DNA of 64,000 bases from Lentisphaerae bacterium ADurb.Bin082. GTDB lineage: Bacteria; Verrucomicrobiota; Lentisphaeria; Oligosphaerales; Oligosphaeraceae. Positions 42,050 to 49,456 of the stretch are shown piece by piece (positions within the stretch are counted from its first letter, which is position 1; each line of letters starts with the position of its first letter). The notes below the pieces were generated by a model. The model made no database searches. It was given only the letters and a program-made list of their open reading frames with translations, and was not told the DNA's origin. Made by a program: the position numbers and the translations under genes. The stretch spans positions 1-64,000 of the forward strand of contig MWEG01000117.1 in NCBI GenBank assembly GCA_002070945.1, given 5' to 3'.

Positions 42050-42814
42050 TCAGAGGCGGAGGAGGCGTTTCGCGTTGTCCGCGAAAATGGCCTGGCGTTC
42101 GGCAGGGGTGAGGTCTTCAGTCATGACGCCGCCGACCTGCATGCCGACGCTGCAGACCGGGAAGTCAGTGCCGAACAGGAAACGCTCGGCGCCGACTTGG
42201 TCAACGCCGTATTTGAGCATGCCATAGCGGAACAGGCCAGTGCCGCAGATGTCGAGATAGGCATTCGGATGGCGGCGGAGCAGATCGAGTTTGGCCATAT
42301 AGGCGTCGTATTCGCCGGGGTGGGCGATGATGACAGTCAGGCGCGGGAAGTCGGTGAGCAGCTTGTCTATGTCCTCAAGAGTGGTTGGGTGGATGTTGAC
42401 GACGTAGCCGAGCTCAATGGCCAAATCCCAGACCGGCCGCATGGCATCACTGGCATAGACGTCGTAGCCCATGCTGTAAGGAACCAGTTCGCCAATCAGG
42501 TTGACGCCTTCGCGCTGGCACCGTTCCAGCTCGCGGCAGGATTCATCAGGGAAGTTGCCGTGCACATGGATGCCGGGAATGTAGAAGCCGGGGTAGCGGC
42601 GCCGGAACTCAAGCGCGTCGTCGTTGAGGGCGCGGATGGGCGCGAAGTCGTCCCCTGCGAGACGGTGGATGACAGAACCACAGCATTGGGTAATGCCGTT
42701 CTGGCGCAGATGGGCGACAAAGGCGTCCGGGGACTTCACTGCTTGGTACTTGTTGATGCGGCAGTCATCCGTCAGAAAAGGATGCAGGTGTACGTCAATG
42801 ATGGTGTGAGACAT
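42050..42814 (-). CDS. Amidohydrolase family protein
   Basis: 254 residues from ATG 42814 (the longer frame needs a TTG). TIM-barrel amidohydrolase-2 pattern: N-terminal IIDVHLHPF with the HxH metal pair, NLIGELVPY, YVVNIHPTT, TVIIAHPGE with a metal histidine, and LFGTDFPVCS with the catalytic Asp. Family members hydrolyse or decarboxylate small ring compounds or lactones, including sugar lactones. It lies 34 bases upstream of moxR and 96 bases downstream of an SDR gene on the same strand, so it may share an operon with the SDR and FAD oxidoreductase. Confidence 0.85.
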   Translation of the reverse strand: MSHTIIDVHLHPFLTDDCRINKYQAVKSPDAFVAHLRQNGITQCCGSVIHRLAGDDFAPIRALNDDALEFRRRYPGFYIPGIHVHGNFPDESCRELERCQREGVNLIGELVPYSMGYDVYASDAMRPVWDLAIELGYVVNIHPTTLEDIDKLLTDFPRLTVIIAHPGEYDAYMAKLDLLRRHPNAYLDICGTGLFRYGMLKYGVDQVGAERFLFGTDFPVCSVGMQVGGVMTEDLTPAERQAIFADNAKRLLRL

Positions 42815-42909
42815 GGTGGTGAACTTTAGCAAACGGCAATAGTCGCTGCAGGGCCTGGGGGGAATGAAGCTGATTGCATAAACGTAATTGCCGTTTGTCG
42901 CAAGTCAAC

Positions 42910-43626
42910 TCAGAACGGGTTGATCTCCTGGACAACGGGCTGAACCATGATTTCTGGGAAGACGAGGTGGTCGTGGAATTCGCACAGTTGGACGATTAGG
43001 TCGCCCATCTGGTCAGAACTCATCATTTGGGCGGCCAGGTCAGCGGTCGGCGGCGGCAGGCCAGCGGCGACGTTGAAGTTGGTGTCGCCCCAGGACGGAG
43101 TGACTACGGTGACGCGGACGTTGTGCGGCCGGAGCTCCGTGTAAAGGGCGCGGCTCATTTTGTCGAGACCAGCTTTGGCAGCGGTGTAAACGGCGAAGCC
43201 AGGCCAGCCATAATGAGCGCAGACGCTTGAGATGTTGATGATCAAGCCAGACTTCTGCGGAATCATGACCGCGGCGGCGCGACGGCAGCCGAGCAGAGCG
43301 CCGGTGAGGTTGATGGCGATTGACTGGATGATTTCTTCGTCACTGTAGTCGGTCAATGGGGCGACTTTGAGGCCGCCGCCGGCATTGTTGATGAGGACGT
43401 CGACGCGATTGCCGGCGGCGACGAAGACGCGGTCCCAGTCAGCGCTGGAGGTGACGTCGGCATGGACGGCCTCGACGCCGATTTCGGCGGCAGCCTGGCG
43501 GAGTTTTTGTTCATTGCGGCCGGTGATTAGGACACGGGCGCCGCGGGCGCGGAGTTTTTTGGCCATGCCATAGCCGTAGCCGCTTGAGCCGCCAGTGATA
43601 ATGATGGTTTTGCCGGTGCAGTTCAT
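42910..43626 (-). CDS. Short-chain dehydrogenase/reductase
   Basis: 238 residues. Classical SDR: cofactor turn TGGSSGYGYGMAKKL, Arg/Asn after beta2 (ITGRNEQKL, favouring NADP), NNAGG, the catalytic Ser in INISSVCAHYG and the YTAAK active-site Tyr-Lys. Its start overlaps the stop of the upstream FAD oxidoreductase gene (ATGA at 43623-43626), so the two proteins are made together. They may catalyse successive redox steps on a sugar or cyclitol. The C-terminal end is family-variable and gives no substrate clue. Confidence 0.9.
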   Translation of the reverse strand: MNCTGKTIIITGGSSGYGYGMAKKLRARGARVLITGRNEQKLRQAAAEIGVEAVHADVTSSADWDRVFVAAGNRVDVLINNAGGGLKVAPLTDYSDEEIIQSIAINLTGALLGCRRAAAVMIPQKSGLIINISSVCAHYGWPGFAVYTAAKAGLDKMSRALYTELRPHNVRVTVVTPSWGDTNFNVAAGLPPPTADLAAQMMSSDQMGDLIVQLCEFHDHLVFPEIMVQPVVQEINPF

Positions 43627-45005
43627 GTCTTGTTCTCCTGGTTGACGAGTTGTTGCAGATGCCTGACGGAAATGTCGGCAGGGAGGGTGTGGTTATGGCA
43701 GGCGATGGCGGCAGCGAAGCCGGCGGCCTGGCCGAGTTGCATGATGGTGCGAGTCAAGCGGCAGCTGGACGCCGCCAGGCTGGAGAAGCCGGCGATGCGG
43801 CCAGCCAGGATGAGATTGTCGATGTCGACAGGCAGCAGGCACCGGTAGGGGATGCCGTAGGGGGCAGTGACCTGGCGCATGGCCTGGCCGCCGCCGTGGC
43901 GGTCCATAGTATGATCAGCTGTGGCAATCAGATCGTCGTGCGTCTGCCCGGCCAGGCCGGCGAGAAGGTCGTTTTCAGTCAGCATATATCGACAAACGAC
44001 GCGGAAACTTTCGCGGATGCCGAGTTTTGGGAAGAGCATTTTGATGGCATAATGTTGGAATTCCGGCCAGTTTGTTTGCACGTGATGCCAGAAAGCCAGG
44101 ATGCGTCGTTCTGTTTCGGCCAGGGCTGCCGGCATGGTCATGGTGGCGAGGTCCTGGCCGGTGATAGTGGGGAGCATATTGCAGTTGAAGTCGCCATTTG
44201 GGTACTGGGTGCCGACCATTTTGGGGAAGGACGGACTCCACCAGCACTCGGTTGGGATGTCCTTGGGCAGTGATTGCACGGCTGGGTCGCGGATTGGGGT
44301 GATGCGAAAGATGCGGGTGGCGCCGTTGACTTGTCCAGAAGGCGTGATTGGGGCGTCGGGTTCGTGAAAGCGGTCGTAGGGGTCTTGGCCGGTGAGAGTC
44401 TCGCAACCGGCGTCACGGGCTAGGATGCCGGCGTTGTCAATCCAGATGCGGGCGGTGATTCTGGCGCCATTCGCCAGGGTGACGGCACCGAGAGTGCGAT
44501 TGTTGGCGCGTTCGGTGGCTACAACCGCCTGGCCGGTGATGACATGGCAGCAGCCGGTTTCGGCCAGCAGGGCAGTGGCGGCGTGATGCCAGGCGAGCGG
44601 TTCGAAGACGACGCCGTTCCAGCGGCCAGGCCACCAGGCAAGGCTGTAGTCCCAATCGGCTTTCAGGGTGTCTTGATAGCGCAGGAAGGGCACGATGCGT
44701 TGTTCGCCGCCAGGATAATTGGCCAAGATGTCGCGCATGAAGAAGCAGTGACGTGTGCTGGTGTAGATGCCGCATGCGCCAGGTAGGTGGGTGAGGCGGT
44801 CGAACAGGCGGCGCGGAATGCCGGTGGCACCGCAGACAGGCTCCCAGCAGTTGACGCCGGCGGTCGTCGAGGTGCCGCCGAGAAGCGTGTCCTGCTCGAT
44901 GAGTACAGTCTTGACCCGACAGCGAGCCGCTGCCAGGGCGGCAGCGACACCACCTGAACCGCCGCCAATGACCGCTATGTCAGCCTGGAGGTGTGGAGTT
45001 GGCAT
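43623..45005 (-). CDS. FAD-dependent oxidoreductase (PF12831-like)
   Basis: 460 residues. The FAD start is DIAVIGGGSGGVAAALAAAR, followed by LLGGTSTTAGVNCWEPVCG and the late NLILAGRIAGFSSLAASSCR, the same architecture as the product of 30658-32433 but without its C-terminal module. Cytoplasmic, substrate unknown. First gene of the minus-strand run FAD oxidoreductase-SDR-amidohydrolase-moxR, overlapping the SDR start by four bases. No strong ribosome site precedes ATG 45005. Confidence 0.88.
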   Translation of the reverse strand: MPTPHLQADIAVIGGGSGGVAAALAAARCRVKTVLIEQDTLLGGTSTTAGVNCWEPVCGATGIPRRLFDRLTHLPGACGIYTSTRHCFFMRDILANYPGGEQRIVPFLRYQDTLKADWDYSLAWWPGRWNGVVFEPLAWHHAATALLAETGCCHVITGQAVVATERANNRTLGAVTLANGARITARIWIDNAGILARDAGCETLTGQDPYDRFHEPDAPITPSGQVNGATRIFRITPIRDPAVQSLPKDIPTECWWSPSFPKMVGTQYPNGDFNCNMLPTITGQDLATMTMPAALAETERRILAFWHHVQTNWPEFQHYAIKMLFPKLGIRESFRVVCRYMLTENDLLAGLAGQTHDDLIATADHTMDRHGGGQAMRQVTAPYGIPYRCLLPVDIDNLILAGRIAGFSSLAASSCRLTRTIMQLGQAAGFAAAIACHNHTLPADISVRHLQQLVNQENKT

Positions 45006-45424
45006 AAACGAGTGCTGGCTAGAGGTTGTTCAAAAAAGACAAGGTTGAGTTTTCGCGAGAGGAAGGGGCAAGAATGATGGCTGTCCAGAACATGATGTAA
45101 GGGTGATACACAAAGTGCCCTCCCGTGCGCGTACGACAAAATTTGGGAGGGAGGCCCCCCTTGGGTGGGTGGGGTCTGATTTCTAAGCCTGCTGTAAAAA
45201 TAGGCCATGACACGCCCCTTTTCAAACGGTTTTCAGCAGAATCATAGTTATTTTGTGCTTGAGCATGATTCTGCCTGCACGCTGGCATCATGCTTTCCAT
45301 CACTTGAATGAGCTTTCTGATGCAAACCGGAGACTCGCGGGAATCTGAATGAGATAACGCGAAGGGGGCGACGCCCCTACACTACTATCGGCCAACTTTT
45401 TTGTTTTTGAGGAAGGATTTTTTT
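45006..45424. other. Gene-free spacer upstream of the FAD-SDR operon
   Basis: About 420 bases with no credible gene. It contains GGGAGGGAGGCCCCCC (about 45150), the dyad described separately at 45236-45274, and GGGGGCGACGCCCCT (about 45365), a common intergenic hairpin. It probably includes the promoter for the minus-strand operon, which I cannot place. Confidence 0.45.
45236..45274. promoter_or_regulatory. Perfect 10-bp dyad, possible operator or small hairpin
   Basis: GCAGAATCAT (45236-45245) and ATGATTCTGC (45265-45274) are exact inverted copies, 19 bases apart, about 230 bases upstream of the FAD oxidoreductase start. The AT-rich middle has no T-run. Could be a regulator site or a transcript hairpin. 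Confidence 0.35.
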
Positions 45425-45592
45425 TATACGCTTTGCCCAGGGCTGCACGTCCCCCCTGGCGGGGTCGCTTACCCTGGGCTTCTGTGTCTCAGCCCTCTGG
45501 GTCTTTTGCCGCTTCGCGGCTGGTTTTCCTGCACAGCACACCCTAAAAAATCTGCGTCATCAGCGTAATCTGCGGATAAAACAACAGTAATT
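45425..45592 (+). repeat. Composite family D+C repeat, copy 2
   Basis: Same block order as 13885-14057: CCCAGGGCTGCACG, CGCTTACCCTGGGCTTCTGT, TCTTTTGCCGCTTCGCGGCT, A-tract, ATCTGCGTCATCAGCGTAAT, CTGCGGATAAAACAACAG. Bases 45537-45577 have a perfect inverted copy at 47447-47487. It ends at the rluA stop codon. Confidence 0.8.
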
Positions 45593-46623
45593 CAGTCATC
45601 AAGCAGACCGGCCTTGGCGAGCAGGGGGCGGAGGTCGTGATGATGGCGCCAGGTTTGAGGGGGCGGCGCAATGAAGGTCAATGTCGGCCCAGCGGTGCGT
45701 GGGAGGGTGATTTTCCAGGCGTGCAGGGCCTGGGAGGGCAGGCGCAGGCGTTTTTCGTCGTCAGGTGTGAGTTGTCCGGCGACAAAGCGGAGATAGATGG
45801 TCTCGTCGCAGCCGTAGATTTTGTCTCCGACGACAGGGAAGCCGCTGGCCGCGAGGGTAGCGCGGATTTGGTGGGTGCGGCCGGTATGGAGAGTAGCGGT
45901 CAGCAGAGCCAGGTCGCCGTGGACGGCCAGGCGTCGGAAGTCCGTGGTTGCTGTTTCGGCAGCGCGGTCGTGGGGTTTTTCCTGGTAGAAACCGCGTTTT
46001 TTGCGGACGGCGCTGGCAGTGTCAAGCGCCAGCCAGCCATTGGCTGTGAGGGCATCTGGGAAATGGTTCTGATTTTCGATGATGACCAGGTATTGTTTGG
46101 CTGCGGCCGGTGTTTGCAGCAGCCGGGCGGTGCGCCTGGCTGCGGTGGGATTGCGGGCGATGACGATGACGCCAGAGGTCTCGCGGTCGAGGCGGGTGAC
46201 GAAGTGAGGAGTGGGCAGGGCAGGGAACGCGTTGAAGGGCGGCGGCAATTCCTGGCGTTCTGGGCAGGCAAGCATGGCCCAGAGCGTGTGATTGAAGAAG
46301 CACCCGGCCGGGTGGCAAGGCAGATTAGCGGATTTGGCCAGCGCCAGCAGGTCGTCGTCTTGATACAGGAGTTCGGCGGTGAAGTCGACCGGCGGCTCTG
46401 GGCGTGGTTCCGGCTGGTAGGCAATGACGTCGCCACTGGCGAGCAACTGCTGCTGCGTTGCTGGACGGTCGTTGCACAGAACCTTTCCGGTCGTGATCAG
46501 CTGCCGCCAAGCGTCGCGGTTATGATAAGGAAAGCGTCCAGCCAGGTAGTCGAGCAGGGTGACGCCAGTAGCGTCAGCTGGGACGCGGAGTGAGGCCTGG
46601 CGGATGAATGGCTGAAACGTCAT
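45592..46623 (-). CDS. RluA-family pseudouridine synthase
   Basis: 343 residues from ATG 46623; the frame upstream overlaps tlyA and adds no recognisable sequence. The N-terminal S4-like region has TLLDYLAGRFPYHNRDAWRQLI. The catalytic domain has FVTRLDRETSGVIVIAR with the catalytic Asp, KQYLVIIE and TGRTHQIRATLAASGFPVVGD. All are RluA/RluC/RluD-type motifs. It makes pseudouridine in 23S rRNA or tRNA; the exact target cannot be told. It starts 15 bases after the tlyA stop, so the two RNA-modification genes form an operon. A 41-bp inverted repeat flanks the pair. Confidence 0.9.
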   Translation of the reverse strand: MTFQPFIRQASLRVPADATGVTLLDYLAGRFPYHNRDAWRQLITTGKVLCNDRPATQQQLLASGDVIAYQPEPRPEPPVDFTAELLYQDDDLLALAKSANLPCHPAGCFFNHTLWAMLACPERQELPPPFNAFPALPTPHFVTRLDRETSGVIVIARNPTAARRTARLLQTPAAAKQYLVIIENQNHFPDALTANGWLALDTASAVRKKRGFYQEKPHDRAAETATTDFRRLAVHGDLALLTATLHTGRTHQIRATLAASGFPVVGDKIYGCDETIYLRFVAGQLTPDDEKRLRLPSQALHAWKITLPRTAGPTLTFIAPPPQTWRHHHDLRPLLAKAGLLDD

Positions 46624-46637
46624 GGCAAAAGCCTGCC

Positions 46638-47402
46638 TCAGGGAGACGGAGGAGCGGCTTGCAGTGGGCTGTTTTGGAAGGCGGCCAGAAATTCCTGGTT
46701 GCCTTTTGGGCCGGTGATGGGAGAAGGAATGACGCCGAGGCAAGACCAGCCCAGCTCGGCAGCAGCAAAAGCGAGGATTTTGTCGACGCAGGCTTGGCGA
46801 ACGGCCGGGTTTCGCACTACGCCTTGTTTGCCGATGTCTTGCCGGTCGGCTTCAAACTGCGGTTTGATCAGCACAATGGCCCAGGCATGGTTTGCCAGCA
46901 GGGGACGAGCCGCCGGAAGAACTTTGGTCAGCGAGATGAACGACAGATCAGCGACCAAAAGATCAATGGGAACTGGAATTATGGCCGTGGTCAAGTCGCG
47001 TGCATTGGTCTGTTCCAGGGAGACGACACGCGGGTCGGCGCGCAGGCGGTCGTGCAGCTGGTCAACGCCGACGTCCACCGCAAAGACTTTGGCAGCGCCG
47101 TGAGCCAGCAGGACGTCAGTGAAGCCTCCGGTAGAGGCGCCTAAATCAAGCGCAGTGCAGCCGGCGATTGGGGGTTGGAACGCCGCAATCGCCGCCAGCA
47201 GCTTTTCCGCGCCGCGGCTGACGAACCGGGGCGGTTCAAGCAACGTCAAATTCCAGTCGTCCGGGATTAGACGCCCTGGCTTGGTGAGCACCGTGCCATC
47301 CGGCGTCAAGACCTTGCCAGCCAAGATGAGCTGGCGCCCAAGGCTCCGGGACACGCATAGACCGCTGTCGACGAGAAGTTGGTCTGCCCGGATTTTCGGC
47401 AT
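46638..47402 (-). CDS. tlyA: TlyA-type 16S/23S rRNA 2'-O-methyltransferase
   Basis: 254 residues. N-terminal S4 domain (RADQLLVDSGLCVSRSLGRQLI), then a short linker and a FtsJ-like methyltransferase: FVSRGAEKLLAAI, SAM loop LDLGASTGGFTDVLL, AVDVGVDQL, DLLVADLSFISL, VLIKPQFEA. Lys, Asp, Lys and Glu of the 2'-O-methylation tetrad are placed as in TlyA. Family members methylate C1409 of 16S and/or C1920 of 23S rRNA. Once called hemolysin A, but the sequence supports the rRNA role. First gene of the tlyA-rluA pair. Confidence 0.93.
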   Translation of the reverse strand: MPKIRADQLLVDSGLCVSRSLGRQLILAGKVLTPDGTVLTKPGRLIPDDWNLTLLEPPRFVSRGAEKLLAAIAAFQPPIAGCTALDLGASTGGFTDVLLAHGAAKVFAVDVGVDQLHDRLRADPRVVSLEQTNARDLTTAIIPVPIDLLVADLSFISLTKVLPAARPLLANHAWAIVLIKPQFEADRQDIGKQGVVRNPAVRQACVDKILAFAAAELGWSCLGVIPSPITGPKGNQEFLAAFQNSPLQAAPPSP

Positions 47403-47446
47403 AGAAGATTATTTTTTAACCACGAAAGGCCCTATTGTAAAGATTC

Positions 47447-47487
47447 ATCCGCAGATTACGCTGATGACGCAGATTTTTTAGGGTGTG
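47447..47487 (-). repeat. Family C repeat, inverted copy of 45537-45577
   Basis: 41 bases that are the exact reverse complement of 45537-45577, lying 45 bases upstream of the tlyA start. Together the two copies bracket tlyA-rluA. Confidence 0.9.
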
Positions 47488-47554
47488 TTGTAGGGGCAGC
47501 CTGAAGGGCTGCACTACCCTATGACGTCAGCCAAGTTCATAATGTCCACCAAGG

Positions 47555-47584
47555 ACTTAGGGTAGACTGCCGTCCACCCTAAGT
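47555..47584. terminator. Hairpin between the DUF1080 and tlyA units
   Basis: ACTTAGGGT (47555-47563) pairs with ACCCTAAGT (47576-47584), loop 12 bases, about 40 bases past the DUF1080 stop. There is no T-run on either strand, so its terminator role is tentative. Confidence 0.35.
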
Positions 47585-47623
47585 TGGTATCTGTCGTGCT
47601 TGGAAGCTTGCGCCGTTTTTTTG

Positions 47624-48385
47624 TTATGCCAGCTGGTCGTAATTCGTCAGGGGGCGATACCAGATGTTGCGGAAGCGGACGGGGTTGCTGTGGTCCTGGA
47701 GTTCAAGGGCGCCGATGGAGTTTTGGGGCTTGTATTCCGCCAGAATGCGGTGCTGGGTCGGTCCCTGGAGTGCGCGTTTATGATGCAGGAGGACGCCGTT
47801 CAGGAACACAGTGATGTAGGCCGGTGAAAGGAGGGTGTCGCCGGCAAAGCGGGGCGCAATCCAGATAAAGTCGTACATGTTCCACTGGCCGGGCTTGCGG
47901 CAGACGTTCGCCAAGGGCGGATATTGGCCGTAAATGCTGCCGGTAGTGCCGTCCGGATAAGTCGGATTTTCAAAGCAGTCCAGGACTTGGATTTCATATT
48001 TGCGCATAAAGAAGATGCCGCTGTTGCCGCGGCCTTGGCCGGTGCCAACGACCTCTTCCGGAGAGGCGAATTCCAGGTGCAGCTGGCAGTCGCCGAATTC
48101 CATCTTAGTGTGGATGTTTCCGGTTTTCGGCACGACTTCCATATAGCCGTTCTCAAGTTTCCATTTGGCTTCTTCGTTGTTTTTGTCGAGCCAGTTGCAG
48201 AGGCTAGTGCCGTCAAACAGGATAATCGCGTCAGAGGGTGGCGTGCCCGGCGTTTCCTGGGTGCTGAACGTGCCGGGATTGACAACACGGGGCTGGGGGC
48301 GGTCGCCGTCATGGACGCGCCAGCAGGTGCCGGGGATGATTGGAGTGTCGGTGTAGCCGAGAGGTTTTTTGACTTCGTCTGCCAT
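47624..48385 (-). CDS. DUF1080 (3-keto-disaccharide hydrolase) domain protein, copy 2
   Basis: 253 residues. The concanavalin-like DUF1080 fold is shown by ILFDGTSLCNWLDKN, WKLENGYMEVVPKTGNIHTK, CQLHLEFASPEE, GNSGIFFMRKYEIQVLD and a final GALELQDHSNPVRFRNIWYRP. Some DUF1080 proteins hydrolyse 3-keto-glucosides made by Gfo/Idh-type oxidoreductases, a link that fits the four such oxidoreductases in this window. No signal peptide. Starts MADEVKKPLGYTDTPIIPG, almost the same as its upstream neighbour at 48446-49189, from which it is separated by 60 bases. Ribosome site AAGGACATC. Confidence 0.9.
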   Translation of the reverse strand: MADEVKKPLGYTDTPIIPGTCWRVHDGDRPQPRVVNPGTFSTQETPGTPPSDAIILFDGTSLCNWLDKNNEEAKWKLENGYMEVVPKTGNIHTKMEFGDCQLHLEFASPEEVVGTGQGRGNSGIFFMRKYEIQVLDCFENPTYPDGTTGSIYGQYPPLANVCRKPGQWNMYDFIWIAPRFAGDTLLSPAYITVFLNGVLLHHKRALQGPTQHRILAEYKPQNSIGALELQDHSNPVRFRNIWYRPLTNYDQLA

Positions 48386-48445
48386 GATGATGTCCTTAGT
48401 TGCAGGGTGCTGACGTTATGAAATTTTGGTTGTTAGTTGTCGCTC

Positions 48446-49189
48446 TCAATAGCTGCTGTAGAGTGACAGCGGGCGGCACCAGATGTTGCGGAAGCGGACA
48501 GGGTCGCCGTGGTCTTGCAGCTCGATGGCGCCGTAGGAGGACTGGGGCTTGTATTCAGCCAGGGCGCGGAACCGAGTGGGGCCTTGCAGGGGCTGGAAAT
48601 GGTGCAGCAGCACGCCATTGAGAAAGACCGTGATGTAGGCCGGCGCCATGAGCTGGTCGCCAGCAAAGCGCGGCGCGATCCAGATGATGTCGTACGTGCT
48701 CCATTCCTGGCGCGGGAGGCAGGCATTGACTAGGGGCGGGCACTGGCCATAGAGGCCGCCCTCGACGCCGTCAGCGTAAGTCACGAAGTCGTAGCAGTTC
48801 AGGATTTGGATTTCGTACTTGCGCATCATGAAGACGCCGCTGTTGCCGTGTCCAGGGGCTTCCGGCTTGGAGAATTCCAGGTGCAGCTGGCAGTCGCCGA
48901 ATTCAGTCCTGGTGTGGATGTTGCCAGTGCGGGGGACGCTTTCAAAGTAGCCGTTTTCGACTTTCCAGGGAGCGTCCTGGCCATCTTTGCCCACCCACTG
49001 CGACAAGCTGTGGCCATTGAAGAGGATGACCGCGTCAGAGGGCGGCGTGCCGGCTTTTTCCTGGGTGGGGAAATCGCCCGGGGTCACAACCGGCGGCTGC
49101 GGTCGATTGCCGTCGTGGACACGCCATTTGCTGCCCGGGATGATCGGGGTGTCGCTGTAGCCGAGGGGTTTTTTGGCTGCTTCAGTCAT
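48446..49189 (-). CDS. DUF1080 domain protein, copy 1
   Basis: 247 residues. Same architecture as the next gene: KKPLGYSDTPIIPGSKWRVH, ILFNGHSLSQWVGKDGQ, GNIHTRTEFGDCQLHLEF, GNSGVFMMRKYEIQILN and AIELQDHGDPVRFRNIW. The pair are clear tandem duplicates that have since diverged. Differences cluster in the middle (DFVTYADGVEGGLYGQ versus ENPTYPDGTTGSIYGQ). Cytoplasmic by absence of a signal peptide. GGGAG before the ATG. First gene after the promoter at 49304-49331. Confidence 0.9.
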   Translation of the reverse strand: MTEAAKKPLGYSDTPIIPGSKWRVHDGNRPQPPVVTPGDFPTQEKAGTPPSDAVILFNGHSLSQWVGKDGQDAPWKVENGYFESVPRTGNIHTRTEFGDCQLHLEFSKPEAPGHGNSGVFMMRKYEIQILNCYDFVTYADGVEGGLYGQCPPLVNACLPRQEWSTYDIIWIAPRFAGDQLMAPAYITVFLNGVLLHHFQPLQGPTRFRALAEYKPQSSYGAIELQDHGDPVRFRNIWCRPLSLYSSY

Positions 49190-49303
49190 GTCAGGCTCCC
49201 AAGGTTGTTGGCCGAAAATTTGGCTTCGGGGGAAAGATGAGTCCGCCAGCTTCTGCCAGATGCCATCAGCGGAATCCGGCCGGAGGAAGGCAAGCGAAAA
49301 AGT

Positions 49304-49331
49304 ACTATATCCGTTTTGCCGGGAAAGGCAA
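49304..49331 (-). promoter_or_regulatory. Likely promoter of the DUF1080 pair
   Basis: Minus strand: TTGCCT (49331-49326), 16-base spacer, TATAGT (49309-49304). A transcript would start near 49297, giving a leader of about 108 bases. Confidence 0.45.
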
Positions 49332-49410
49332 GCGTGTCGCCTAGATGCAGATTGTGTTAGCTTTTCTGCCAGACTCTGGCCGGAAGCGGTAAAAATGGTT
49401 TTGCCGTCAT

Positions 49411-49439
49411 TTGCGGAAACGGTGTTTGCTGGCTATATT
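49411..49439 (+). promoter_or_regulatory. Likely promoter of the GTPase-pilus-like operon
   Basis: TTGCGG (49411-49416), 17-base spacer, TATATT (49434-49439). It points away from the DUF1080 promoter. The predicted start near 49446 leaves only about 11 bases to the ATG at 49457 and about 68 to the one at 49514. Confidence 0.45.
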
Positions 49440-49456
49440 GCGTACGACGTTATTTT

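Noticed and set aside
45006-45424. Small RNA or transposon end in the 45.0-45.4 kb gap
   Set aside because: Contains hairpins but no transposase, no matching terminal repeats and no recognisable RNA family.
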